The notes below the pieces were generated by a model, which saw nothing but the letters and a program-made list of their open reading frames with translations, had not been told where the DNA came from and did not search any database. Of a DNA stretch of 64,000 nucleotides, positions 53,131 to 63,793 are shown piece after piece (the first letter of the stretch is position 1; every line of letters begins with the position of its first letter). A program made the translations under genes and the position numbers. The DNA is taken from positions 13,558,604-13,622,603 of the forward strand of contig JACDQD010000011.1 of assembly GCA_019843655.1 (NCBI GenBank). The letters are read 5' to 3'. This DNA comes from Lethocerus indicus (taxonomy: Eukaryota > Arthropoda > Insecta > Hemiptera > Belostomatidae).

Positions 53131-55988
53131 ATAGAGCGTGATAGGATGAGGACGAGAGGGAGAGGTAGAGCCGCAGAGGAATGCACGAGCCAACCCCCGC
53201 CTATCCCGAATTCCTTGAGCCCTTTCTAAATCCGGCGACTAATTAATACATACTATCTTGTTGCTTCTCTTCCCACTGTATTTTCAACTGTAGCCCAGGA
53301 ATTCGGATATTCGGCCGAATTAAATTTGGAGAACGATCCACCCCCGGAGAGCCGCCCCGTTATGTGTTCCCCGGCAGGTCTCAACGAGATAACACTCACT
53401 CAATCCGTTTACGGCCGCCTGCGGAAAATCAATATCAACTTGGAGGATCGACGACTTTTCAAAATGCTGACGGGTATTTGCAACTGCTGGAAAAGGCGAG
53501 AATTAAATTTCCATTCGACGGGGCCTAACCCGCCGATGCTTTCCGGGTAACGGACGGTAAAGCCGTATTGAGCAAATACCGACACGGGCCGAAACAAAAA
53601 TTTCATAGAAACAAAAATTACAGTAACGCTATAGTTGTGATGACCGCGACCGATGACGGCGAAAAGTCGAAACCGGCCTAACCCTAGAGAGCTGGACAAG
53701 ACGTATCAATTTCGAGAGCATTATTTGTATCGGCGCGCATCCTTCGAGATATCCCCTTTCGAATCCTTCGAATTTCTTCATTCCACTTGGAACGACAACA
53801 AATTTAACTGCCGGCCAAACATCTGCGAATTTTTGCAGGTGTGGACTGGGACAGACCCGCCTGACTAATTATTCAAACGGGGATGTTATTTAATGAAAAA
53901 GATAAAAGGAATCCGCGAGAATTTTTCGGATATTATCGGCTCTCCGTTTTGTCCGTTTTTACAATATGTAAAAATACTGTATATTTCTTCGGTTCAACAT
54001 TTCTCTTCGTTTCTTCAAAAAATGAGTGTAAATATTCAACTGGTCTTGTATGTAAAAAATTAAAATCATCTTAGTAAGCAGAGTAAATCTCTTTAATTAA
54101 TGACGGAAGAAAATATAACGTGTTCAATATATCTGTGAGCATTCGGTGTTCTTTTTCGAAATTACAATTACATTTAATAGGAGGAAAAATATTATTGCTT
54201 GAATGTTTTTGTCCTCCTCATACTAATCGTAGTAATAAAGTAGATTAGTATATTTTACAATGAGCCAAAGAGATAGTATCACAATTTGTTTTACACAACG
54301 TTTAGGGCTATTTTACGGTACCATTTCTTATCCAAATTTTAACATTTAATTAATTTGATTGTTACTCGTTATAATTCTTGAATAAAGTAGGCTTTAGAAG
54401 AAAAAGATGTGTTGACCTTTAAAAGAAGTTCTGCAGACAGGGTATGGCAAAATATTTTACGCCTTTGGAATGTCCAGGCTGGAAAATCGAATCCACCGAA
54501 TCGTTCGATTTAAACACGGGTTTTTATTTCAAGAAGCGGATGCTCAAAAACAATGCCTCTAAACATCGTTCGGAGGGGGCTCTGCCTTCAAATATTAAAA
54601 TGCAATTAACAAATCGCTAATTTAGCAAGATCGCCTCTCTAAATTGATCGCTGAAAGGACTGCGTTATCGGGGGTTTATTGACAGTAAGAAAAAAACATA
54701 TGCGAATTTTTTAGCGAATGAAATTATTGATTTATACAATTTTCAGAGTCCAATTTGTTATTCCATCGTCCAAATATCTATCTGGGCAATCTGATAACTC
54801 TATCTATAATTCTCGAATTGTAACATTCGCCGAGATGGGGTAAAAAAAACCCCTTTTGAAAAAGAAATATTCAAGTTTCGACGTGCGCTCTTCGTCTAAC
54901 GCAATTGTAGGTTCGAAAAAACCTTCGACCTAAAACTTCAAATCTATCTCATGGTGTTTCCATATGAATTTCTTATGGCTGACCGCGCACGTCTTATGAC
55001 ACGTGCTGAGGATAAAAAACCTACCTTTTTAACCTAATCACGGACTGGAGATCGCGAGAGTTATGGGCTAATAACTTAGTTTGTCTAAGGATGTTTTCTT
55101 CAACATGATACATTTTAAATATTTGAATCTGCGTTCGCTGTATTTTTAGTCATTATCCGTCTGTAATTGTCTAGCGTAAGGGAGAAAGATCGCGAGAATT
55201 ATTTTTGGATGTTGTACTATATGTTTCTACCACCGGGTAGATTTTCGAAATTCAATTCACCCCTGATAAGATCGAGGTTACCTTTGACTCTTTCGATTCA
55301 TGCAAAGCTTTTAATCGATTTACAATAATTCAACATGTACAGGTTAATTAGTAACGGATAGTTGTTCAAAGTGGCCAGTTTCCAACAATAACGTTCCGGT
55401 AAAAATACCGAGGTTTTTACGGTGCATTGTGGAAGGGGGTCACACTCGAGCGTCGGAGTTCAGGAATTTTTATTTGTTAGTGCAGGCCTCGTTTTAATTA
55501 TCCGTATATCCGTGACATTGTCAGCTCAGTTTTACTTGTTGGGCTATTCCAAACCAGTGAAGGGAGTAATTACGCGCCACGGCGAATTTTCGCAGAAAAA
55601 CCGAAAGAGTCAGCCCTTAATTTGTACCCCGGTTAATGTTCTAGGCGTAGGAAATCGAATATATATATGATTTTTTTAACAGAGATATTTTTAACAGTTT
55701 CAGGTTAGGAATTCATTCTAGATCGATTTTAAATTGTGCCGAAGCAGAGCGAACATTCCGGCTGGAGGGAGGAACGCATATTTGGTAATAATAGTAACAA
55801 TCACTCCTGGTTTGGTCTTACTCTAGACCGGTTTCGTCAGCAGCGTTCCTTCTGCAAATGAATAATCCTGCCTTCACTGTCAACACTTAGAAAGGGATTT
55901 ACCCTTATTCAATACCCTTATTCTCAAATTCCACACATTCCTCTCACTACTTCTGTTATGCATTTCGTGGCATATTAATACAACCGTC

Positions 55989-56083
55989 TTAGTCACTAAC
56001 ACTGCTACTGAAGATGGCGAGCAGCCGAAAACGGTCTAGCGAAAGACCAAACCAGAGACAGAAAGACACGAAATCTACGGTAA
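55989..56083 (+). repeat. Fold-back repeat family, right-arm fragment
   Basis: TTAGTCACTAACACTGCTAC, then CTGAAGATGGCGAGCAGCCG and AAAACGGTCTAGC, then CAGAGACAGAAAGACACGAA and ATCTACGG. The same order of blocks occurs in the copies at 56550 and 56975 and, inverted, at 58510-58610. Confidence 0.8.
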
Positions 56084-56375
56084 TATTTATGGCTACAGTA
56101 TTTATCTTAGATATAGGACAGGTTGGTCGGATTGAGAGTCTGCCGAGGGGAATAGCTCCCCACCCCCTCCGCCGTGTCTGGAGTGCTCCCCCATTAAAGG
56201 GCCCCGAGATCCCCGGTGAGTGGTCCGCCCCTACCCCTCTCTTTAACCGACCCTCCATCCTGGCAGGGGGGGGAGGTTGGCAAACATCGATTTCCTCCGT
56301 TCGGAACATCCCCCTTCAGACGAGCATCCCGCAGTAGCTGGTAGTCCCCCGGGGGACTTTAATTTTATCCCCACA

Positions 56376-57075
56376 GTTAAAATATAAAGGAGATACTACT
56401 TTAGAATACCTGTTTTGTGGTCTGCGAGGGGGTTTGGAATGCCCTAGATTTTGTGTGTTTCTGTCTCCTCTCGCCTGTTCGATCTTTGGACAGTACAAGT
56501 GACAGTGGCAGTGCAGTGAGGATGCTCCCTAAAAAACATCCTGAGTGCAAAAGTGACTAACACCGCTACTGAAGACTGGCGAGCGGCCGAAACCGGTCCA
56601 GCAAAAGACGAAACCGGCGAGAGGAGACAGAAACGCACGAATCTACGGTACAACGAAGAGACGCTCCGGCGGCCGAAAATAGGGTTTTCCACTACCCGAC
56701 TGTTTTTCCTACGCGATACTGCGGGTTTTTGACATAAGAAAAAACAACAACAGAATCCACTGTGTCGACCTCTCGGTCGAATCTCAGTACCTCTTTCTCT
56801 ATCCGACGAAAACTTAAGCCGGTTAATAAAAAATCCCTCCCAACCCAAATAAAACAAACAACGTCCCCCCAAAACACAATAACAAGACACATATATAACA
56901 CACGACAAACAGACGACCACCACAGTACAAGTGACAGTGGCAGTGCAGTGAAGATGCCCAAAAAACATCCAAAGTGACTAACACCGCTACTGAAGACAGC
57001 GAGCGGCCGAAACCGGTCGGTCTAGCAAAACACCAAACCGGCGAGAGGAGACAGAAACACACGAAATCTACAAGA
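56376..57075. mobile_element. Fold-back-like repeat element, copy 1 (compound)
   Basis: The left part (56376-56490) is in reverse orientation: GTTAAAATATA, GAATACCTGTTTTGTGGTC, then TCTCCTCTCGCC. It is followed by two forward copies of the opposite arm, each running GTACAAGTGACAGTGGCAGT, GCAGTGAGGATGC-like, CATCC, GTGACTAACACCGCTACTGA, GCGAGCGGCCGAAACCGGTC and GGCGAGAGGAGACAGAAAC. The arms are mutually complementary, so the unit can fold back on itself. No transposase is visible. The open frames over this interval (56444-57062, minus) only translate the repeat. Confidence 0.75.
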
Positions 57076-57884
57076 AATATAAAACTAATTATGCGTAAAA
57101 ATTTCTTGATAATCCATATATTTAGTTTGATTTAACTATAATAAATTGTCCATTTCAAATCGAACTATTAATAACCTCAATGTTCAGACAATTATAAAAT
57201 AAACTCACCTAAAGCACGCCAATTCAACTTCAACTTGGATTGATAGACGTAAGGTGCAACCGGCCATTTCAAGGATTTTCAACATTTTATTATTGCGTTA
57301 ATTTTGACAACACTTCGTGATCATATTGAAAAAAATACCGTTTATTTTTCCAGAAACATTTTCTACAATTAGTTTCAATGAAAACACCTTGCCCTCAGGA
57401 ATGCTTAGATATATGCCTGGCGATGAATAACAAAATATATGAGAAGCTTCGCTCATGTTACTAAGCTCCGTTTTATTAATTTTTATTTATATTGCCTCTA
57501 TCATTGTTTTTTTATACATTTTACGTCCGCAGCGGTATGTGCACATTGAATTGCGTCAACCGAAGAATTCATATATTTTATTTTGTCACATAGAATGGTA
57601 AATCAGATATTCTCGGTAGACGTCGGAAGGCTTATCCTATATGTTAGGCTACTACAATAGATATATATCAAAACCTTTTGTATTTGTTTAATTCAATGAA
57701 TCTATACGAATAAAAACAAGAGCGAAAAGAAGCTTGCAAGGGACAAGAACAATTTTGGCACTCGATGGTATATAATTACCGACCCGTAGCGGGGTTAGAG
57801 TCCAAAGGATGGACGGGATTTCGAATTTTGGAGATTTCCCGAAGCCGACAACCAATTTGTCAGAGTCGTGGAAGACTTGAGGGC

Positions 57885-57911
57885 CGGAGGGAGGGAGGGA
57901 GGGAGGGGGGG
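57885..57911. repeat. GGGA tract with G-quadruplex motif
   Basis: Five G-runs of three or more, separated by single A bases (57889-57911). It is complementary to the CCCT runs about 80-100 bases downstream. Confidence 0.9.
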
Positions 57912-57982
57912 CTCTCACTCCCTCGAATATATACTAATTAGGGGGCCGACTTTGAAGGTGAACCGCCGCTCTTTCTCGCTCA

Positions 57983-58061
57983 TTCTCTCCCTCTCTCCCT
58001 CCCTCCCTCCCTCTATCTCCTCCTTCCCTTCTCTTCTCCTCCTCCTTCCCTCTCTCTCTTC
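57983..58061. repeat. Polypyrimidine CTCC tract
   Basis: Almost pure C/T with CCCTCCCTCC repeats. Together with the G tract at 57885 it could form a hairpin or triplex. Confidence 0.9.
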
Positions 58062-58430
58062 CGCCAACCTCCTCTTTTCCCCCGTTGGAGCCCGCTTCAC
58101 TCGTGTTTTCCCCACTCACTAAAAGTTAATTATCAGCTCCTCCACAGTTTTCTGTCCCTGTCTTCAAAGGGAGCCGCCCCGGCCGGGGGTGGGGGCCTCT
58201 TCAAACGACCGACTCCTCGGTCGAATACTTGGACGAAATTCCTTTTTCGTCTTATCGCGTCGAAAGCGGTTAGTCCTTTATTTATTTCTCTTTTTTTTAA
58301 ACGGATTTCTTATTATCTCCTCTCTTTTATTTTTATATATTTTTTAACCGAATCGGGATAACCTTTCCGAAGTAATTAGAAATCGGAAATTATTAACAGG
58401 CGACGTGAACGCAGTTGACGGACCTTACCG

Positions 58431-58770
58431 GTTAAAATATATTCGATGTCTAATAAATTAGATACATTTTGGAATACCCGTTTTGTGGTCTGCGAGGGGT
58501 TGGAATACCGTAGATTTCGTGTGTTTCTGTCTCCTCTCGCCGGTTTGGTCTTTTGCTAGACCGGTTTCGGCCTCTCACCATCTTCAGTAGCAGTGTTAGT
58601 CACTTTTGGCACTTTGGATGTTTGTGGGCATCCTCACTGCACTTGTACTATGATGGTTGTCTGTTTGTCGTGTGGGCGTATATATACAACAGTACAAGTG
58701 ACAGTGACAGTGCAGTGAGGATGCCCAAAAACATCCAAAGTGCCAAAAGTGACTACCACCGTTATCTGCG
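58431..58770. mobile_element. Fold-back-like repeat element, copy 2
   Basis: The left arm (58431-58656) carries, in reverse orientation, the same blocks as the element at 56376: GAATACCCGTTTTGTGGTC, TCTCCTCTCGCCGGTTTGG, CTAGACCGGTTTCGG, CATCTTCAGTAG, then GTCACTTTTGGCACTTTGGA and GGGCATCCTCACTGCAC. After a short AT-containing spacer the right arm (58690-58752) repeats the inner blocks in forward orientation up to GCCAAAAGTGAC. The inner arms match over roughly 45 bases with one mismatch. The outer part of the right arm is missing. Confidence 0.8.
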
Positions 58771-60899
58771 GTATTATATACATTTGACATGAATACTTTC
58801 CACGAATAAATTCTCCGCTCAGTAATCCTTCGTTTTCTATCAATTTTCATTTTATCATCGGTGTACTTGTGAAATTCTGTACCTCATGGGATATATCCAC
58901 CATCCCATATATAGTTCGGTCTGAGCAGTTCTGGGCCAACACCCAGTTTGGCGGCCAAACTTCCTTTTGCCGGATGGGGCTATCGCGGAACACCCGGTTT
59001 CCGCATTGTCCCACGACGGGGGGGGGGGGTCGGACTCACCGTGGAGGTTCACAAAGGGGGCTCGTAGGCGGATATGGAAGACGGGGCGGGTGGAGGATCG
59101 TAGGAGGTATGCCCGGCATCCGCGGCCCCTTTCGCACTTGAGGAATTCCCGGGCGAAACTCCGGGGCCCAACAGAGACGGGTGTATTAGGACGAGGACGA
59201 CTCCTGAAGCCCAACAGCCCGTCCAGATAGCGGAAAGGCTATCGGATACCAAGGACAAAGGGTTAACGGAAATCGTAATCGAGCTTTCGATTTGCCGAAT
59301 AAACTAAAATAAAATTAACAAAGCACTTAACATATTTACATCAGTCAGGTAGCGATCTCATGGTTCCACTATATGGTTTGGCATAGAAATGTAGTCCTTA
59401 GAATGGAACTAATGACTAAAATCGAAAAAACTATTTCTTCAGAGGAAATGAAAGTATGAAATATAAATACAGCAGTGAAATTAACAGTTTCTATTGTTTT
59501 GTGATTTGAGTAGCACAATATTTATGTCACGAATGTGTGAAAAAAAAATCCCAATATCAATATAAAATCTTGTTTTGAGGGGTTACGATGACCATTTCAC
59601 AACTTTAAAAAATCAAAATTTTAAATATATAGAGCAATTTCTCTGTGTTAATATTTAATTTTCAAAATTATAATTTTAATATTGTTTTTAATTTTTTTAT
59701 AAATAATATCACTGAGGCAAACGAGGCACTTGCCTACATTGAACAATGGAAAAGAACGCCAGATCGATAAAAAATAAAAATATATAACTGGCTTAATTAA
59801 TAAGTGATTATTTTATTTAGTAGTTAATAAATTTATGTTGTTCGTAAAGCAATTTATTTGTTAATTTTTATTTAATACGTATTAGTAATAAAAGACTATA
59901 TACATAGAGGCTAAAATTTATCCTCCTGTCTCAGATGAAAATGATGTCCTTTCTTTTAATTTTCTTCTTTTGTGTTAGATCCAGGAGCGGACTGGACTCG
60001 CCTGCTATCTAGTGGGATTTTCGTTCATTATTGGAAGGCCGCCCTTAAAACGAATATTTGATTTAATTGTACGCTCTATTCAGTCGTTGTCCCCAGCAAG
60101 AGTTGGCAGTAGACTAAACACAATGACTACTGTATATTTCTATCGAAGGACGCCGACAGTTGAACAAACAGCCGTTCACAAAAGAAGGCGCAAATGGAGA
60201 CTTAACCAAAGAACATGGAGGTTCTGTTCAGAGAAATTCGTATACAATTTTCTTGTCGTATACAATCAAACCAGCGAGTGTCCACAGAAGATAACAAGAA
60301 CCACAGTATACATTTTATATTCATTCGAGGAACAATGTCGAGTAAGAAATAAAAGCGAAATATTTCCTCAAGCAATCCTATGCGCGCTATATATGTTGCA
60401 ACGTTGCCGTCGTAACATCGCGATGGCCATTAAAAAAAAACGCATTAAATCCTTCAGTTTAATAAAGAAACTTACCGTTTTCCAATCGTCGCGAAGCCCG
60501 CACCGGTCCGCACTGTTTTAAACTTAAACTTTACATCGGAGAACAAAAAAATTTTGGATTCAAGATCTACCATTTAGTTAGACTGAGCTGAGTACACAGT
60601 TGGTGCCAACTCCTGATTTTCAAAACTAAAAATAAATATGGTTGATAATAACTAGCCCAGGTTTGTTGTACATTTTAATATTTTGTCACTCGTAAAAACC
60701 TTTACATAACAAGAACTAATACATTTTTCTCATTTTTAATAAAATTATTATAATAATTTGGATAATTTATGGAAAAATGTAAACAACTTTGCACGATAAC
60801 GGAATGTGTGTTTAGAGACTATAAAAGTATAATGACAAATTTAATATTTTAATATATATATGATATTTTTAATTGTTTATAGTCACGCTTTTTAAATAT
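58771..60899. other. Intergenic stretch upstream of C1D
   Basis: A GC-rich segment (58.9-59.25 kb) is followed by very AT-rich DNA. A 169-codon plus-strand frame (60012-60521) resembles no known protein. A possible hAT terminus lies at 59982, and a palindromic AGGCAA...TTGCCT patch lies at 59716-59736. Confidence 0.45.
59982..60045 (+). mobile_element. Possible hAT-type terminal fragment
   Basis: CAGGAGCGGACTGG resembles the CAGGGGCGGACTGG-type terminal repeat that I associate with many animal hAT elements, and the following GGAAGGCCGCCC also looks familiar from such ends. No matching right terminus or 8-base duplication was found. This is recognition by resemblance only. Confidence 0.3.
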
Positions 60900-61036
60900 A
60901 ATCCTATTAACGTGTATTTATGCGTTTATCTTGGCTTTGTCCCAATGGGGTAGGTTATCATTCTGTTGTATTCGTCAGGTTATAGTTATCGGTTATATTC
61001 TAAACGAGGCAATAGTGTGTGATCATTTGAGAGAAT
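60900..61036 (+). promoter_or_regulatory. C1D promoter and 5' leader
   Basis: The short interval before the C1D start codon is less AT-rich than its surroundings. It contains CCCAATGG (60940-60947), a CCAAT-type box, and a TCGTCAGG motif near 60973-60980 that could serve as an initiator. No TATA box lies at a suitable distance. The start site is not determined. Confidence 0.35.
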
Positions 61037-61489
61037 ATGAGCGATCAAAGTGACGAACAGGACATGGATACTGAAGAGGAATTGGATCCGGACACAGACG
61101 ACAGCCTGGCGCAGGCCGTTCAAGAAGTCCGCGAGCAGACCGACGCCATCCGCGAGGCCCTTAGACCCATCTGCGAAGGAGACGTCTACTCGAAGCTCTC
61201 GACCGAGGATAAGGTGAAACACGACATATTCCTGGCCTACGCCATGACCTCACTATACTGGATGTACGTCAAAACGCAGGGGTGCGATCCGAAAGAGAAC
61301 GTGGTGCACAGTGAAATTGAGAGGCTCAAGGAGTACATCAGCAGGTCGAAGAAGATCAAGGAGAGGAAGACTATGCCCCACTTGGACGTGGAGAGTAGCA
61401 GACGTTTCATCAGGAGTGGACTTTGGATGCCTGGTGAACGGACGGCATCAAATAAACGTAAAAGAGTGGCCTCAGAAGATGATGATTGA
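61037..61489 (+). CDS. C1D: C1D nuclear exosome cofactor homologue (Rrp47/Lrp1 family)
   Basis: C1D (yeast Rrp47/Lrp1) partners the nuclear exosome nuclease Rrp6/EXOSC10 and helps process rRNA and other structured RNAs; the human protein also binds nucleic acid and nuclear receptors. The product is 150 residues, against 141 in human. It has an acidic N-terminal tail (residues 1-22), then the Sas10/Utp3/C1D helical domain (about 24-108) containing the conserved blocks KHDIFLAYAMTSLYWMYVKT, QG (81-82) and PKE (85-87), then the conserved LDVESSRRFIRSGLW (116-130) and a basic KRKR patch (140-143) before an acidic end. Coding GC is well above the flanks, which supports a real gene. The frame is a complete single exon, with no introns inside the coding region. 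An A8 tract at 61571 makes an ancient retrocopy conceivable, but the frame is intact. The start was chosen as the first ATG of the family-length frame. Confidence 0.95.
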   Translation: MSDQSDEQDMDTEEELDPDTDDSLAQAVQEVREQTDAIREALRPICEGDVYSKLSTEDKVKHDIFLAYAMTSLYWMYVKTQGCDPKENVVHSEIERLKEYISRSKKIKERKTMPHLDVESSRRFIRSGLWMPGERTASNKRKRVASEDDD

Positions 61490-61915
61490 AAAGTGAATTG
61501 TTCTTGATCTATAACCTTGTTTAACTCCAGTATACCTTTTTGTATAAATATATTTATAACATTGTGTAAGAAAAAAAAGGGTTCCCATATCTTATTGTTA
61601 ACATTCCCAGCCTGTGATCTGGTAAGCCACAATTTCTGAAATACCCATTGACTACTGGTAAATCATGAGTTCTACCAAAAACAAGATGTTACTGCAGATA
61701 ATAGTAATAGTTCCCACCTCTCAAGTAAGAAGGATTTAAGTTAAAGTACTAATTAGGTTCCAAAGTCACCAGCTAACATCATAGAATTTTATTGAAAATT
61801 CAATTCAATGAAGTGTAGTGCTTGGGACCAATTAATTATGTTATGTGAGTGTAAACAATTAAATGCGTACTTTTTATTTATCTGTGTGAATTTTATATCA
61901 CATATCAGTTTTATT

Positions 61916-61921
61916 ATTAAA
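61916..61921 (+). terminator. Candidate C1D polyadenylation signal
   Basis: ATTAAA, a common variant hexamer, about 430 bases after the C1D stop. A canonical AATAAA is at 62316-62321. Neither can be proven from sequence. Confidence 0.3.
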
Positions 61922-62830
61922 GCTGGCAAACTAAGATAGTTAAAATTTAATAATTTGTAAGTAAAATATAAGTAATTTTATAAATTATAAATTTTATAAT
62001 TTAAAAACTGTAATCATTTATTAAAGAGGTTATTTTGTATAACACTTTCAACAATTGACATTTTCTAAATCCAAGGATATTTTTACATCCATAACTTAAT
62101 TTTTCTTTAAATTATCAGTTATATTTTTTCTACTACTTATAATATGCAATTGTAACAAGGAAATCCAATGTAATTCTACCATTCACAGACTATGACCAGT
62201 TGAACTGATCTTTAGGATTGAAATTGCTATAAAAAGCACAATGAATCTAAAATCCATTTATACTTGTTCACTGCCAAAACACCTCGATATTTCAGGCTAA
62301 GGGGTCATTCGGGTTAATAAATACATGTAAAGAAGCAATAATACTAATCCAATGTAATAATTATTAAATATAAACAAATTGATATTTAAAAGACAACTAA
62401 ACAAAAATATTGTGTTCATAATAAATCTTAATAAAATGTAACAATTTAACAACAACAATATAATTTTTTATTTTTAAAATCTAAGTGACTAAAATAAAAA
62501 TAGAATATTTTAAGGTGGAATTTTTTTCAACATAAAAATACATCTACCAATTATCTCAATAAATGCTGAAATACAACATTCGTCATATACATATATATAT
62601 GTATATTATAAAACAGTACATACCTAACAACATCCATATACAATCTGATTAAAATAAACTATATACACAAATAGTTTCATAATTTGTAACGATATAAAAA
62701 AAAGGCACCCCTGTCAGTAGAGTTGTTTTAATGAAGAATACTGTACGGCAATTGTTAAAATTTTGTTTGGTGCCTACTACAATAACTTTATTCAATAAAG
62801 AATATTTATATTTAAGTTAACCGCCACTTG

Positions 62831-62836
62831 TTTATT
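62831..62836 (-). terminator. Candidate PAPSS polyadenylation signal
   Basis: AATAAA on the minus strand, about 320 bases downstream of the PAPSS stop. A second AATAAA on the same strand is at 62787-62792. Confidence 0.45.
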
Positions 62837-63154
62837 AACTTCAGTTATTCCAAAGCTGGAATGTCATCTGGCATAGTTTAAAAAAATATGACAATAAATA
62901 GAAAATGAAAAACTTACTACTGCACCCATCTGCAACATCGATGATATGTCTTTATATTTCTTTTTTTTTCAAAATCATTAATTATGGATGGAGATTCAAT
63001 AGAAATGGAATGCTGAATATAAAATGTGCAAAAATGAAAATTCATTCGACTAATGAATTTTTAAACCTGATACCGAATCAAAGAATATTTGCCCTATATG
63101 TAGTATACATAAAAATATGGCTTATAATAATAAAATGAGTTTCACAGGAGCTCC

Positions 63155-63249
63155 TCAGTTACGGAATGATTTGTAGTAATTGGCAAGAACAGTCCAAGCA
63201 CTTGGTGCCATGAATCCATCAGGGGGGTTTCCTCCAGTGCGAGCCAAGT
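63155..63249 (-). CDS. Papss: PAPS synthetase, last coding exon
   Basis: PAPSS is the bifunctional ATP sulfurylase / APS kinase that makes the universal sulfate donor PAPS. This exon encodes the end of the C-terminal ATP sulfurylase domain: after a split His codon it reads [20 protein letters not shown], then [10 protein letters not shown] and stop (TGA at 63155-63157). It matches the vertebrate PAPSS ending [20 protein letters not shown]. The upstream splice acceptor is a pyrimidine/T-rich tract ending TTTTTAG, and the phase joins exactly with the preceding exon (C|AC). The length of 95 bases is consistent with a normal terminal exon. Confidence 0.95.
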
Positions 63250-63793
63250 CTAAAAATAAATTAAAAGGATTACATTGATGACAGCAAACAAAATTAATAT
63301 GTTCATGATGCAAACATTTTGTTAAACAGGAAAAGTAATAATGAAAATTTCAGAATGATATTATTGTAATGTTCACACTAGTTTCAAAGAATCATTTTGA
63401 CAAAATTAGATTTAAGAAAACAAAATGTTTGTTCAAGCAAATCTGTTTACTTTAGTTGTAACAGAATTCATTTACATTTTTTGTCTTACTGTAAATTATA
63501 TATAGAAATCTTGTATCTATTTATTTCAATTTAAACCAGATCAGGCTCAACATATATTTTAAAAGTGTAGACATTTTTAAAAGAATGAACATTACTGCAA
63601 TGTTAACAAAATTTATAGAAATTGCTAGAAGACCTTTAAATAATTGTCAATTAAACGTTTACATTTAACAAAGCAATCACCTTAAGTTTAATAAATCCCC
63701 CTACATTATGCATTCTCCTTTCACCACTATTGACAATCAAGTGGAGCTTTATAATTTTCTCTCATGCAATTAATAATAATAAATTTTACTCAC
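63250..63793 (-). other. Papss: PAPSS last intron
   Basis: A 544-base AT-rich intron with a GTGAGT donor (63793 leftwards) and a TAG acceptor (63250-63252). It interrupts the codon between MR and LART. No other feature seen. Confidence 0.92.

Larger units (their letters stand above)
49241..55988. other. Intergenic stretch upstream of vg
   Basis: No gene recognised. It has a GC-rich, triplet-repeat patch near 50.6-51.0 kb, a GA/GGGA polypurine tract near 53.08-53.13 kb and otherwise AT-rich DNA. At 55820-55842 the minus strand contains GACGAAACCGGTCTAG, a fragment of the repeat motif that dominates 56.0-58.8 kb. Confidence 0.5.
57080..58430. other. Intergenic stretch between fold-back copies
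   Basis: AT-rich to about 57.7 kb, then a GC-rich patch with complementary polypurine and polypyrimidine tracts. No gene recognised. Confidence 0.5.
61490..63154. other. Intergenic stretch between convergent C1D and PAPSS
   Basis: AT-rich DNA holding both 3' untranslated regions. No further gene seen. A short (AT)-rich palindrome TACATATATATATGTA is at 62588-62603. Confidence 0.6.

Noticed and set aside
56444..57062. Minus-strand frames rich in Cys/Val/Thr
   Set aside because: They translate the fold-back repeat, including the CAGTG/CACTG blocks, and recur with each repeat copy.
61237..61632. 131-codon minus-strand frame over C1D
   Set aside because: Antisense shadow of the C1D coding region.
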